Below, piece after piece: positions 46,325 through 58,421 of a DNA stretch of 64,000 nucleotides (positions within the stretch are counted from its first letter, which is position 1; the number at the start of each line of letters is the position of its first letter). A program made the position numbers and the translations under genes. The notes under the pieces were generated by a model. It was not told the DNA's origin and searched no databases. It saw only the letters and a list, made by a program, of their open reading frames with translations. The DNA comes from Merluccius polli (lineage: Eukaryota; Chordata; Actinopteri; Gadiformes; Merlucciidae): NCBI GenBank assembly GCA_030340625.1, contig JAOPHQ010000917.1, positions 1 through 64,000 of the forward strand. Direction: 5' to 3'.

Positions 46325-48254
46325 TCATTCCCTCTTTCTCTCTCTCCCTCTCCTTACCTGACTTGCATATTTCTCAGAAGAATGTATTTTCTTCTGGATG
46401 GCTCTGTCTTTGGCCAGCATCTCCATGAACTTCTCACAAGGGAGGTTGATGTTTGTCTTAACAATAAGAATGGCCTTGATGGAAGGAACAGTGAACCTAT
46501 TTCTGCTGTCTGTCCATATATCATTCATTTGAGAGAACACCCTCTCTACTGGTGCATTACTGCCGGGTAAGCACATGACAACAGACACTAATCTTGCCAG
46601 GTTAGTGTGCGGGATGTCATTTTCTTTGAAGTGGGTAAATACTGTGCTCCATCTCTGACTGAGTGGTGTCTCAAATTCTCTCCATTTCATGAGTGATTCC
46701 CCCTTTAGGAACTCTTGCAGGGCAGAAACCTCATCAAACAAATCATCTTCTTTGATTTTCACATTGGGGCACTTTTCCTGCAGTGTGGCTGTTGCCTTCT
46801 GGATCTCTTCGCGCAGAGGTTTCTTTTTTAAAAGGAGACAGTGCAAGTCATTTAAATTGTCTGTGTGCATTCCCCAAGCTTGCAAGTAGTTTACAGCCGT
46901 TGTGAAGAAAGAGTGAGCTGTCTTGAGAAAGTTTTCTCTAGTAATTGCTGCATTTCCCACAAGCTCCCCCAGCAGTCCTCTGGCCAGTACTGGAATGAAG
47001 CTGTCGTCACGTCTTGCTGTCAATTTTACCTCCACCTCTCTCAGGATTGCAGCTGACTCCACAGCACAGCGGTCCTGGCCTTCAAGCTTCTTGATGGTTT
47101 CACTAAATATGGCCAGGCTTCCATGGGCAAAGGCAAGCCACAGTTCAGTCAGTGGGTCTTCAAACATTCTTCGCAAGACAACAGGGCATTTTTCTTCAGA
47201 AAGAAAAAAGGCTTTAAGTGGTGCATACAAATTTAAGCACTCTTTCTAGAGCAGGGAGCATGGACAGCCAGCGAACGTTGCTGTGTCCTAAGATGTTCTG
47301 ATACTCTTGGCCAACAAATTTACAAAAGCTCTTCAATCTTTCCACTCTAACAGTGTAAATATGAAAATACCCAAATATCTTTGTGAGCACGTACTCTACA
47401 TCAATGGGAAGGGTATCCATAGCTGTTTTGGTTGCATTACGGACGATGTGGGCAGGACAACCCAGGCCAATCACCTCCCGCTGCAGTGCATTTTTCACTT
47501 TGGTGTGGACGTTGACTCTCCCCACCCTATTCAGCCCGCCAAAGTTGGTGTTTGTATTGTCAGCAGAGAATGCCACTACTTTATTTTCCAGCGAGAATTT
47601 TTCAATCACCACCATGATCTCAGCTGCAAGTTCCTCTGCCTTTTCCCCTTTAAGTTCAACAAAATCAAGTAATTTTGTTTCTATGGACATGTTGCCATCA
47701 TTTGCTTTGCAATACCTGACAATTAATGGCAGCAGCTTCACATGTCCATGATTGGATGAATCAATAGACAGGGAAACAAATTCAACCTGGACTAGGTCCT
47801 GTCTTACCATATTGGTTGCCCATGGTGCAAAGACGTTATTCACTATGGCTTCACCTTTGGTCCGGGCGCATGTAAACTTTGGCTCATAAAGATTCTTTGT
47901 CAGTTGTGCTGTGCAGTCCATAGACCGGTAACTATGATTGTGTTTCATAGTGTGGTACACCAAGATGCCCTCCTGCACAGCTAACTCAAACTCCTTTTGG
48001 GAAGGCTCTGTCTTCTTATAGAATGTGGTGATAGAGGGCGTAACAGCATTGGCAGTCAGACCTTTTTTATGTTTTTTTGACTGCTGATGCTCCACCACAG
48101 AATATCTCCCCCCACTGGCAATTGAAAAAGAAGACTGGCAAAGGGTGCAGTGGACCACTGTGTCATCTTGGCCTGGGCGACAGGGGCGTATAAATGGAAA
48201 TTCTTCCTGGATTTTTTCGGTAAAATGGCATTTGCGCTTCTTTGAAAGAGCCAT
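46325..48254 (-). pseudogene. hAT transposase with one frameshift
   Basis: Minus strand, start MALSKKRKCHFTEKIQEEFP at 48254. N-terminal BED-like zinc finger (VHCTLCQSSFS...EHQQSKKHK, C-x2-C...H-x5-H); middle region with VAFSADNTNTNFGG; C-terminal hAT dimerisation block CLPGSNAPVERVFSQMND. About 640 codons in all, full length for the family, broken once near 47222-47230: LERVLK is followed by stop in one frame, and continues LYAPLKAFFLSEEK in the next (run of t in aaattt). Otherwise intact. Could be a real inactivating base or a homopolymer error. Confidence 0.88.
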
Positions 48255-48342
48255 CTTCTCCTCTACTCTTCTTGCCTCTCCTTGTCTCTTTTCTCTTCTC
48301 CTGCAATTCTTCACCCTTCTTTCTTCTCTCCTTAGCTTCACT

Positions 48343-48546
48343 CTGTTGTTTACTTCCTTATTTCTGCCTTTACACACTATTCTCCTGCTCTTTTCCTCTT
48401 CTCTCCTGCACTGTTGTTTACTTCTTTATTTCTGCCTTTACACACTATTCTCCTGCTCTTTTCCTCTTCTCTCCTTCACTGTTGTTTACTTCCTTATTTC
48501 TGCCTTTACACACTATTCTCCTGCTCTTTTCCTCTTCTCTCCTTCA
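48343..48546. repeat. 68-bp tandem repeat, three copies
   Basis: Pyrimidine-rich unit starting ctgttgtttacttccttatt at 48343, 48411 and 48479, upstream of the hAT transposase start. Confidence 0.93.
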
Positions 48547-49094
48547 CTCTTTACTATCAGCCTCTCCTCTACTTGTCTTCTCACTAATCTACAACAGAGC
48601 AACATAGAGATGATATTGTCATCTCATGGTAATCTAGTATAACAAGTTACACCTTTACTAACAACAGTGACATAAAAAAACAGTGACTCAGGGCATCAGC
48701 TAATCAGATGGTCTGCATTTATAACTACTACAGTCATGGTTACCCACACAGCACTGTCTGGTGCCAGCCCAACACAAAATACAGCAGTTAGCCTAACACA
48801 CAACTATACACCACTGACTTATTATTAATTAATTTATTATTGTAACAGAGTCTCATGTCCCCTACAGGAAAATCATACGCTACCAAAGCAGTCTTCCACC
48901 TCCCCCTCTTCCATAACAGACCCACATACAATGTCATCACCTGGTAGGCTAATCTCATGCTAATATTAACGTTACAGCTTCACTGACAGATATGAAAACT
49001 GTCATAATGTTAACGTTCACTGACTTTTATAACGTTACGTTAGGTCTTCAGTTCAGATAAACAATCACACTTACTTTAACCGACGTTACATCAC

Positions 49095-49096
<2 letters not shown>

Positions 49097-49129
<33 letters not shown>
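49097..49129. repeat. (CA)n inside the hAT element
   Basis: About 16 repeats. Confidence 0.95.
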
Positions 49130-49134
<5 letters not shown>

Positions 49135-49452
49135 GCCAAGTCTTCTGCCAGTTACACAAAATACCGTAAATAAGTTCATACACAACATACCATTCATGGC
49201 GGCCGCTGGTCTCCTTTTCTGTCCTTTTTGCCGCCTCTAGATTGTGTTGTTGACGCTGCTGCGTCTGTACGTCATACGACGTCATCTCTGGCGACGCGTT
49301 ATTAAATGGATACCGTAATAACTGGTGTTTGAGTCTGCGCGCATTTTTCCCCCATTCAGTGTCAATCGGGGACATTTTCGGGGACAGCTTTCACCGGGGA
49401 CAGGTCACCCAAAACGGGGACTGTCCCCGGAAATCGGGGACGTCTGGTCACC

Positions 49453-49565
<113 letters not shown>

Positions 49566-49598
49566 TTATGTGTCCCCCACTATTGTGTTTGTGTCCAG

Positions 49599-49695
49599 GT
49601 GTCCAGTATACTATGGATGAGGAGACAGAGGAGGGGGGTCCTCCCTCTAAAACCACTCTGTCTGGGGAACATGGCCGCCACAGCAGAGCTAAGAG
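49599..49695 (+). CDS. NLR gene 2 start exon
   Basis: Acceptor tgtttgtgtccag precedes 14 bp of 5' UTR; ATG at 49613 opens 27 codons plus two bases before gtaagaag. Reads MDEETEEGGPPSKTTLSGEH and then GRHSRAKR, the GGPPSK..LSGEH pattern being the usual N-terminus of fish NLRC3-like proteins. The acceptor implies an upstream 5' UTR exon, which I cannot place; it would lie beyond the hAT element at 45705-49455. (GT)n ends about 45 bp upstream of the acceptor. Phase 2 end fits the cassette exon at 49810. Confidence 0.8.
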
Positions 49696-49809
49696 GTAAG
49701 AAGAGGATCTCTAACTGTGTGTGACTGTTGTCCATCTCAGAGCTCAGCAGTGATATATCATCACACCATGATTAGTCTGAGTAAAAGCTGTGTGTGTGTT
49801 GTGTTGAAG

Positions 49810-49926
49810 CCCAGAGCAGCAGGAGAGAGCAGACTCCCCTGGACCCAGCTGTGTCTCCATGAAGAGTGACCGCTCTATGGATCCACCTGTTGTGTTTAAA
49901 GATGGAAATCAGTCTATTGAGAAGAG
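49810..49926 (+). CDS. NLR gene 2 cassette exon, first copy
   Basis: Acceptor gtgttgaag, donor gtaagg, 117 bp, phase 2/2. Starts PEQQERADSPGPSC where the amplified copies have RVRQERADSPGPSC, and has DRSMDPPVVFKDG where they have DHPATFKDG. It sits 114 bp after the start exon, the compact arrangement expected of the ancestral gene, so it looks like the parental exon rather than a product of the amplification. Confidence 0.85.
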
Positions 49927-49956
49927 GTAAGGATTTGTTAGAGATGATAAAATGCG

Positions 49957-49964
49957 TCCTCTGC

Positions 49965-49996
<32 letters not shown>

Positions 49997-50103
49997 AACA
50001 CGTTCTCATCCCAACTCGTAATATACCGACGATTTGTCACGCCCCTAGACGTCTGATACTGACGCAAAAGGTTCCCTCCCGCGTCTGTGTGGAACGATCT
50101 AGT
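49957..50103. other. Extra sequence with poly-C run in the NLR gene 2 intron
   Basis: Relative to the other composite units (gataaaa|atacaatagttgaata), about 150 bp are present here: tgcgtcctctgcccggcg, a run of about 25 C, then caacacgttctcatcccaac and further non-coding sequence. Looks like an inserted short repeat; family not recognised. Confidence 0.6.
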
Positions 50104-50354
50104 AATAGTTGAATATCCTCTCTCTATATGATCTATCTATGTTATACCTGGGGGGTATACTACGAAGCTCGCTGAACATACCCAGGCTTTCTTTGGATAA
50201 CCTGGATCGACAAATACGAAACTCGCGATCAGAGTTAAACGGTTCCACAAAGCTCACTTACGAGTCACTTTGTCAAGCCAGGTTTTCCGCTTTAGTTTCA
50301 ATGCGCGTTCACATAAAAAGGGCGTAACAACCCAATGTTATCCACCTTGACGAA

Positions 50355-50530
50355 ATGTCTCCGACGGAGCGAACACGGGCTGTGATGTCACTCAGGAGGA
50401 GCAAGTAGTGATTATGAACTCATACGAGGAGTTTAAAAAGCAAATAACGGCAAGGGGCGATACAGTTATAGCCCATAATAAGGCTGGGGAGGCGTGCTGG
50501 CAAAAAACAGCAGATTCTGTGAATGCGTGA
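50355..50530 (+). pseudogene. Harbinger Myb/SANT-like DNA-binding ORF remnant (H9)
   Basis: Plus strand ATG at 50355 gives MSPTERTRAVMSLRRSK then stop; the shifted frame continues EEQVVIMNSYEEFKKQITAR and HNKAGEACWQKTADSVNA, the trihelix/Myb-SANT pattern of the second Harbinger protein, which binds the element ends with the transposase. Broken by at least one frameshift and a stop. Confidence 0.75.
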
Positions 50531-50896
50531 AAAGATTCTGCATAGCCTAACTGTCTAAAAATAACTATGCTAAATGCTAAATTGTTCGCCATTAATCCCA
50601 ATAGAGTGCATATGATTGCAAAAGCAACCTCCAACTTGCTTTATTGTGTAATTTAGGGAATTCATTTCAAATACATCCTATATGTAAGAAACGTATTGCA
50701 TGTGCTGGACGGTAGCAACGGTGGTGTGGTGGATTAGTATGTGAGCTGACGCAGCGACCGGGGTTCATATGTTGCCCGACCATCATCACGCCTTTACCCC
50801 CATCTAGATTACCAAACTGGATAATTCCATAACATTAATGAATAAGTATTCCATATGACATAAGAAATATAACTTATTAAAATACACATAAATGCA

Positions 50897-50968
50897 CTTC
50901 ACTTGGGAATCGAACCCAGCACTCAGAATCTCAAGACTGACGCGCTACCGCCACTCTACCCCTCATTC
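50897..50968 (-). other. tRNA-like segment (H9), intact B box
   Basis: Independent older copy: ggttcgattcc present, A region ggtagagtggcggtagcgcg, closer to a tRNA A box than the amplified copies (tagtgcg). Confidence 0.6.
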
Positions 50969-50996
50969 ACACAAACAGGTGTTTTCTTTTACCTGC

Positions 50997-51249
50997 AAGT
51001 TGATAACTTGCAACTTGACAGTTTGTGTTGGCAAAAAGTTGGGAAACACCACGAACATATTTAGCAGTGTATTTAGGGCAGCAGCTACAACCTCGCGTAT
51101 CGCACGGCACACTGTATTTTTGCTTATATTTTCGGCATCACCAACTGTATGCAAATATGTACCCGTGGCAAAACATCGCAACAGTAAGCGCGCGGCTTCT
51201 TTTTGTAGCATTGCCTACATAAGGTCCAACAAGGACGACCAAATAGCGA
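50997..51249 (-). pseudogene. HARBI1-type transposase fragment, least-changed copy (H9)
   Basis: Minus strand: RYLVVLVGPYVGNATKRSRA-like start, then CFATGTYLHTVGDAENISKN and TVCRAIREVVAAALNTLLNM. Has the expected Asn of SKNTVCRAI. A 4-bp loss at the array edge breaks the frame between the repeat units and this fragment. Confidence 0.8.
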
Positions 51250-54200
51250 CCTCTGATGAGAACCTATATCTCTCATAAAGAATACCCTCTGATGAGAACC
51301 TGTATCTCTCATACAGAATATCCTCTGATGAGAACCTGTATCTCTCATACAGAATACCGTCTGATGAGAACCTGTATCTCTCATAAAGAATACCCTCTGA
51401 TGAGAACCTGTATCTCTCATACAGAATATCCTTTGATGAGAACCTGTATCTCTCATATTACCCTCTGATGAGAACCTGTATCTCTCATAAAGAATACCCT
51501 CTGATGAGAACCTGTATCTCTCATACAGAATACCCTCTGATGAGAACCTGTATCTCTCATAAAGAATACCCTCTGATGAGAACCTGTATCTCTCATAAAG
51601 AATACCCTCTGATGAGAACCTGTATCTCTCATAGCGAATACCCTCTGATGAGAACCTGTATCTCTCATAAAGAATACCCTCTGATGAGAACCTGTATCTC
51701 TCTTACAGAATACCCTCTGATGAGAACCTGTATCTCTCATAAAGAATACCCTCTGATGAGAACCTGTATCTCTCATAAAGAATACCCTCTGATGAGAACC
51801 TGTATCTCTCATACAGAATATCCTCTGATGAGAACCTGTATCTCTCATACAGAATACCCTCTGATGAGAACCTGTATCTCTCATGAAGAATATCCTCTGA
51901 TGAGAACCTGTATCTCTCATACAGAATACCCTCTGATGAGAACCTGTATCTCTCATACAGAATACCCTCTGATGAGAACCTGTATCTCATACAGAATACC
52001 CTCTGATGAGAACCTGTATCTCTCATAAAGAATACCCTCTGATGAGAACCTGTATCTCTCGTACAGAATACCCTCTGATGAGAACCTGTATCTCTCATAC
52101 AGAATATCCTCTGATGAGAACCTGTATCTCTCATACAGAACACCCTCTGATGAGAACCTGTATCTCTCATAAAGAATATCCTCTGATGAGAACCTGTATC
52201 TCTCATACAGAATATCCCCTGATGAGAACCTGTATCTCTCATACAGAATATCCTCTGATGAGAACCTGTATCTCTCATACAGAATATCCTCTGATGAGAA
52301 CCTGTATCTCTCATACAGAATACCTCTGATGAGAACCTGTATCTCTCATACAGAATACCCTCTGATGAGAACCTGTATCTCTCATACAGAATACCCTCTG
52401 ATGAGAACCTGTATCTCTCATACAGAATACACTCTGAAGAGAACCTGTATCTCTCATACAGTATACCCTCTGATGAGAACCTATATCTCTCATACAGTAT
52501 ACCCTCTGATGAGAACCTGTATCTCTCATACAGAATACCCTCTGATGAGAACCTGTATCTCTCATACAGAATACCCTCTGATGAGAACCTGTATCTCTCA
52601 TACAGTATACCCTCTGATGAGAACCTGTATCTCTCATACAGAATATCCTCTGAGAACCTGTATCTCTCATAAAGAATACCCTCTGATGAGAACCTGTATC
52701 TCTCATACAGAATACCCTCTGATGAGAACCTGTATCTCTCATAAAGAATACCCTCTGATGAGAACCTGTATCTCTCATAAAGAATACCCTCTGATGAGAA
52801 CCTGTATCTCTCATACAGAATACCCTCTGATGAGAACCTGTATCTCTCATAAAGAATACCCTCTGATGAGAACCTGTATCTCTCATACAGAACACCCTCT
52901 GATGAGAACCTGTATCTCTCATGAAGAATATCCTCTGATGAGAACCTGTATCTCTCATACAGAATATCCTCTGATGAGAACCTGTATCTCTCATACAGAA
53001 TATCCTCTGATGAGAACCTGTATCTCTCATACAGAATATCCTCTGATGAGAACCTGTATCTCTCATACAGAATACCTCTGATGAGAACCTGTATCTCTCA
53101 TACAGAATACCCTCTGATGAGAACCTGTATCTCTCATACAGAATACCCTCTGATGAGAACCTGTATCTCTCATACAGAATACCCTCTGATGAGAACCTGT
53201 ATCTCTCATACAGAATACCCTCTGATGAGAACCTGTATCTCTCATACAGAATACCCTCTGATGAGAACCTGTATCTCTCATAAAGAATACCCTCTGATGA
53301 GAACCTGTATCTCTCATAAAGAATACCCTCTGAGAACCTGTATCTCTCATACAGAATACCCTCTGATGAGAACCTGTATCTCTCATAAAGAATACCCTCT
53401 GAGAACCTGTATCTCTCATAAAGAATACCCTCTGATGAGAACCTGTATCTCTCATACAGAATATCCTCTGATGAGAACCTGTATCTCTCATACAGAATAC
53501 CCTCTAATGAGAACCTGTATCTCTCATAAAGAATATCCTCTGATGAGAACCTGTATCTCTCATACAGAATACCCTCTGATGAGAACCTGTATCTCTCATA
53601 CAGAATACCCTCTGATGAGAACCTGTATCTCATACAGAATACCCTCTGATGAGAACCTGTATCTCTCGTACAGAATACCCTCTGATGAGAACCTGTATCT
53701 CTCATACAGAATACCCTCTGATGAGAACCTGTATCTCTCGTACAGAATACCCTCTGATGAGAACCTGTATCTCTCATACAGAATACCCTCTGATGAGAAC
53801 CTGTATCTCTCATACAGAATATCCTCTGATGAGAACCTGTATCTCTCATACAGAATATCCTCTGATGAGAACCTGTATCTCTCATACAGAATACCCTCTG
53901 ATGAGAACCTGTATCTCTCATACAGAATACCCTCTGATGAGAATCTGTATCTCTCATACAGAATACCCTCTGATGAGAACCTGTATCTCTCATACAGAAT
54001 ACCCTCTGATGAGAATCTGTATCTCTCATACAGAATACCCTCTGATGAGAACCTGTATCTCTCATACAGAATACCCTCTGATGAGAACCTGTATCTCTCA
54101 TACAGAATACCCTCTGATGAGAACCTGTATCTCATACAGAATACCCTCTGATGAGAACCTGTATCTCTCATAAAGAATACCCTCTGATGAGAACCTGTAT

Positions 54201-56298
54201 CTCTCGTACAGAATACCCTCTGATGAGAACCTGTATCTCTCATACAGAATATCCTCTGATGAGAACCTGTATCTCTCATACAGAACACCCTCTGATGAGA
54301 ACCTGTATCTCTCATAAAGAATATCCTCTGATGAGAACCTGTATCTCTCATACAGAATATCCCCTGATGAGAACCTGTATCTCTCATACAGAATATCCTC
54401 TGATGAGAACCTGTATCTCTCATACAGAATATCCTCTGATGAGAACCTGTATCTCTCATACAGAATACCTCTGATGAGAACCTGTATCTCTCATACAGAA
54501 TACCCTCTGATGAGAACCTGTATCTCTCATACAGAATACCCTCTGATGAGAACCTGTATCTCTCATACAGAATACACTCTGAAGAGAACCTGTATCTCTC
54601 ATACAGTATACCCTCTGATGAGAACCTATATCTCTCATACAGTATACCCTCTGATGAGAACCTGTATCTCTCATACAGAATACCCTCTGATGAGAACCTG
54701 TATCTCTCATACAGAATACCCTCTGATGAGAACCTGTATCTCTCATACAGAATACCCTCTGATGAGAACCTGTATCTCTCATACAGAATATCCTCTGAGA
54801 ACCTGTATCTCTCATAAAGAATACCCTCTGATGAGAACCTGTATCTCTCATACAGAATACCCTCTGATGAGAACCTGTATCTCTCATAAAGAATACCCTC
54901 TGATGAGAACCTGTATCTCTCATAAAGAATACCCTCTGATGAGAACCTGTATCTCTCATACAGAATACCCTCTGATGAGAACCTGTATCTCTCATAAAGA
55001 ATACCCTCTGATGAGAACCTGTATCTCTCATACAGAACACCCTCTGATGAGAACCTGTATCTCTCATGAAGAATATCCTCTGATGAGAACCTGTATCTCT
55101 CATACAGAATATCCTCTGATGAGAACCTGTATCTCTCATACAGAATATCCTCTGATGAGAACCTGTATCTCTCATACAGAATATCCTCTGATGAGAACCT
55201 GTATCTCTCATACAGAATACCTCTGATGAGAACCTGTATCTCTCATACAGAATACCCTCTGATGAGAACCTGTATCTCTCATACAGAATACCCTCTGATG
55301 AGAACCTGTATCTCTCATACAGAATACCCTCTGATGAGAACCTGTATCTCTCATACAGAATACCCTCTGATGAGAACCTGTATCTCTCATACAGAATACC
55401 CTCTGATGAGAACCTGTATCTCTCATACAGAATACCCTCTGATGAGAACCTGTATCTCTCATAAAGAATACCCTCTGATGAGAACCTGTATCTCTCATAA
55501 AGAATACCCTCTGATGAGAACCTGTATCTCTCATACAGAATACCCTCTGATGAGAACCTGTATCTCTCATAAAGAATACCCTCTGAGAACCTGTATCTCT
55601 CATAAAGAATACCCTCTGATGAGAACCTGTATCTCTCATACAGAATATCCTCTGATGAGAACCTGTATCTCTCATACAGAATACCCTCTAATGAGAACCT
55701 GTATCTCTCATAAAGAATATCCTCTGATGAGAACCTGTATCTCTCATACAGAATACCCTCTGATGAGAACCTGTATCTCTCATACAGAATACCCTCTGAT
55801 GAGAACCTGTATCTCATACAGAATACCCTCTGATGAGAACCTGTATCTCTCGTACAGAATACCCTCTGATGAGAACCTGTATCTCTCATACAGAATACCC
55901 TCTGATGAGAACCTGTATCTCTCATACAGAATACCCTCTGATGAGAACCTGTATCTCTCATACAGAATACCCTCTGATGAGAACCTGTATCTCTCATACA
56001 GAATATCCTCTGATGAGAACCTGTATCTCTCATACAGAATATCCTCTGATGAGAACCTGTATCTCTCATACAGAATACCCTCTGATGAGAACCTGTATCT
56101 CTCATACAGAATACCCTCTGATGAGAATCTGTATCTCTCATACAGAATACCCTCTGATGAGAACCTGTATCTCTCATACAGAATACCCTCTGATGAGAAT
56201 CTGTATCTCTCATACAGAATACCCTCTGATGAGAACCTGTATCTCTCATACAGAATACCCTCTGATGAGAACCTGTATCTCTCATACAGAATATCCTC
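51250..56298. repeat. 36-bp minisatellite array A9 (longest, internally duplicated)
   Basis: About 140 units in 5.05 kb. Contains a 2145-bp internal tandem duplication (about 52006-54150 repeated at 54151-56295, the second copy with small unit-number differences) recognised by matching variant units, including the rare 30-bp units ctctgagaacc and the tacactctgaagag unit. Its left edge is 4 bp shorter than in the other arrays (aaatagcgacctctg). Confidence 0.97.
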
Positions 56299-56536
56299 AG
56301 GCAATGCCAAGGGATCGGATCTGTCCCGAAAGCGGCGCTCAGCTTTAAGAAGCCGATCTAATCGGAAAGTCTTAGCTGAAAACCTCCTCCCGACCAGGTT
56401 TGGTTGCCAGCATAAGTTACCATGGTGATATAGCGACGCTAAAAGAGAGCGACTTTCGTAGGATAGCTAACCCAGGCTTTGAGCGCAACATACCTCGCTA
56501 ACCCACTCATCGAGGTTCGTAGTACACCCCCCTGGT

Positions 56537-56685
56537 CACACAGGTGTTTCAATTAAATACTTTCCCAGAAAGCAACATTATATAATTATATATTATCAAT
56601 ACAAACTAAAATATTGCCACTTCTACAATTGGAAACTTTAACATGCCGATCACCGGGCTTTCACCACAAAATAAATAATAAACCG

Positions 56686-56740
<55 letters not shown>

Positions 56741-57340
56741 CTGTCGGCTATCCAGTCATCGGTCCGAGTCTGACTCTGTTGCTGCAGAGCTTCAGTGTAG
56801 CCTACAAGTTTCTGAAGACACACGGCTGCCATAGTGTGAGAGTCGGCCCACTTCTAGTTATCACAAAGCTCATGAGTGGTTTGAACATTGTGCAAAGTTT
56901 TGATGAAAATGCACGGCAGGACTGGCGCTGTTCACCTGAAGAGAAATCACACAGGCGCTGTTGTGGGAGACGATCGCCATGAAAGGAAAAACCATCACTA
57001 CCTGTTCTATTCATGTTTATTCAATTACCACCCTGCTCTTATTAGTAGGTAGAACTGTCTCGTTTAAACATTGAAATAGCTGCTAAATCGCCTACGTTCA
57101 TTATTAAAACCCTTCTGAAACCTAGAATAATCCTCCTTCTTGTATCTCTAGAAGAGTCCGGCAGGAGAGAGCAGACTCCCCTGGACCCAGCTGTGTCTCC
57201 ATGAAGAGTGACAGGTCTATGGATCATCCTGCTACGTTTAAAGATGGAAATCAGTCTATTGAGAAGAGGTAAGGATTTGTTGGAGATGATAAAAATACAA
57301 TAGTTGAATATCCTCTCTCTATGTTATCTATCTATGTTAT
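56537..57340 (+). other. Duplicated NLR intron segment 9 (gamma) with (CA)n
   Basis: Gamma variant in gene 2, (CA)n at 56689-56739, cassette exon at 57152. Confidence 0.85.
57152..57268 (+). CDS. NLR gene 2 cassette exon, second copy (gamma subtype)
   Basis: Nearly the same as the gamma copies of gene 1 (Asp instead of Asn in DRSMDH). Open, 117 bp, phase 2/2, acceptor ttgtatctctag. Confidence 0.75.
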
Positions 57341-58068
57341 ACCTGGGGGGTATACTACGAAGCTCGCTGAACATACCCAGGCTTTCTTTGGATAACCTGG
57401 TTCGACAAATACGAAACTCGTGATCAGAGTGAAACGGTTCCACAAAGCTCACTTACGAGTCGCTTTGTCCAGCCAGGTTTTCCGCTTTAGTTTCAATGCG
57501 CGCTCACATAAAAAGGGCGTAACCCAACGTTATCCACCTTGACGAAATGTCTCCGACGGAGCGAACACGGGCTATGATGTCACTCAGGAGGAGCAAGTAG
57601 TGATTATGAACTCAAATAACGGCAAGGGGCCATACAGTTATAGCCCATAATAAGGCTAGGGAGGCGTGCTGGCAAAAAACAGCAGATTCTGTGAATGCGT
57701 GAAAAGATTCTGCATAGCCTAATTGTCTAAACATAACTATGCCAAATGCAGAATTGTTCGCCATTAATCCCAATAGAGTCATATGAATGCAAAAGCAATC
57801 TCCAACTTGCTTTATTGTGTAATTTAGGGAATTCATTTCAAATACATCCTATATGTAAGAAACGTATTGCATTTGCTGGATGGTAGCGACGGTGGTGTGG
57901 TGGATTAGTATGTGAGCTGACGCAGCGACCGGGGTTCATATGTTGCCCGTCCATCATCATGCCTTTTACCCCCATCTAGATTACCAAACTGGATCATTCC
58001 ATAACATTAATGAATAAGTATTCCATATGACATAAGAAATATAACTTTTTAAAATACACATAAATGCA

Positions 58069-58140
58069 CTTTGCTTGGGAATCAAACCCAGCACGCAGAA
58101 TCTCAAGACTGACGCACTACCGCCACTCTACCACTCATTC
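58069..58140 (-). other. tRNA-like segment (H10), mutated B box
   Basis: Gamma-type copy with ggtttgattcc. Confidence 0.55.
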
Positions 58141-58421
58141 ACACAAACAGGTGTTTTCTTTTACCTACAAGTTGATCAAATCCTTCCTTGACAGTTTGTG
58201 TTGGCAAAAAGTTGGGAAACACCACAAACATATTTAGCAGTGTATTTAGGGCAGCAGCTACAACCTCGCGTATCGCACGGCACACTGTAGTTTTGCTTAT
58301 ATTTTCGGCATCACCAACTGTATGCAAATATGTACCCGTGGCAACACATCGCAACAGTAAGCGCACGGCTTCTTTTTGTAGCATTGCCTACATAAGGTCC
58401 AACAAGGATGACCAAATAGCG

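Larger units (their letters stand above)
50146..56536 (-). mobile_element. Harbinger element H9 (least-deleted copy, longest array)
   Basis: Left inverted repeat at 50146, right end at 56536. It keeps the Myb codons SYEEFKKQ that a 20-bp deletion removed from every other copy, and SKNTVCRAIREV where the others have SKTTVC, so its left half is closest to the ancestral element. Array A9 inside. Confidence 0.9.

Noticed and set aside
48145..48642. Plus-strand frames rich in Leu, Phe and Ser over 48.1-48.6 kb
   Set aside because: Antisense shadow of the hAT transposase and the pyrimidine-rich 68-bp tandem repeat.
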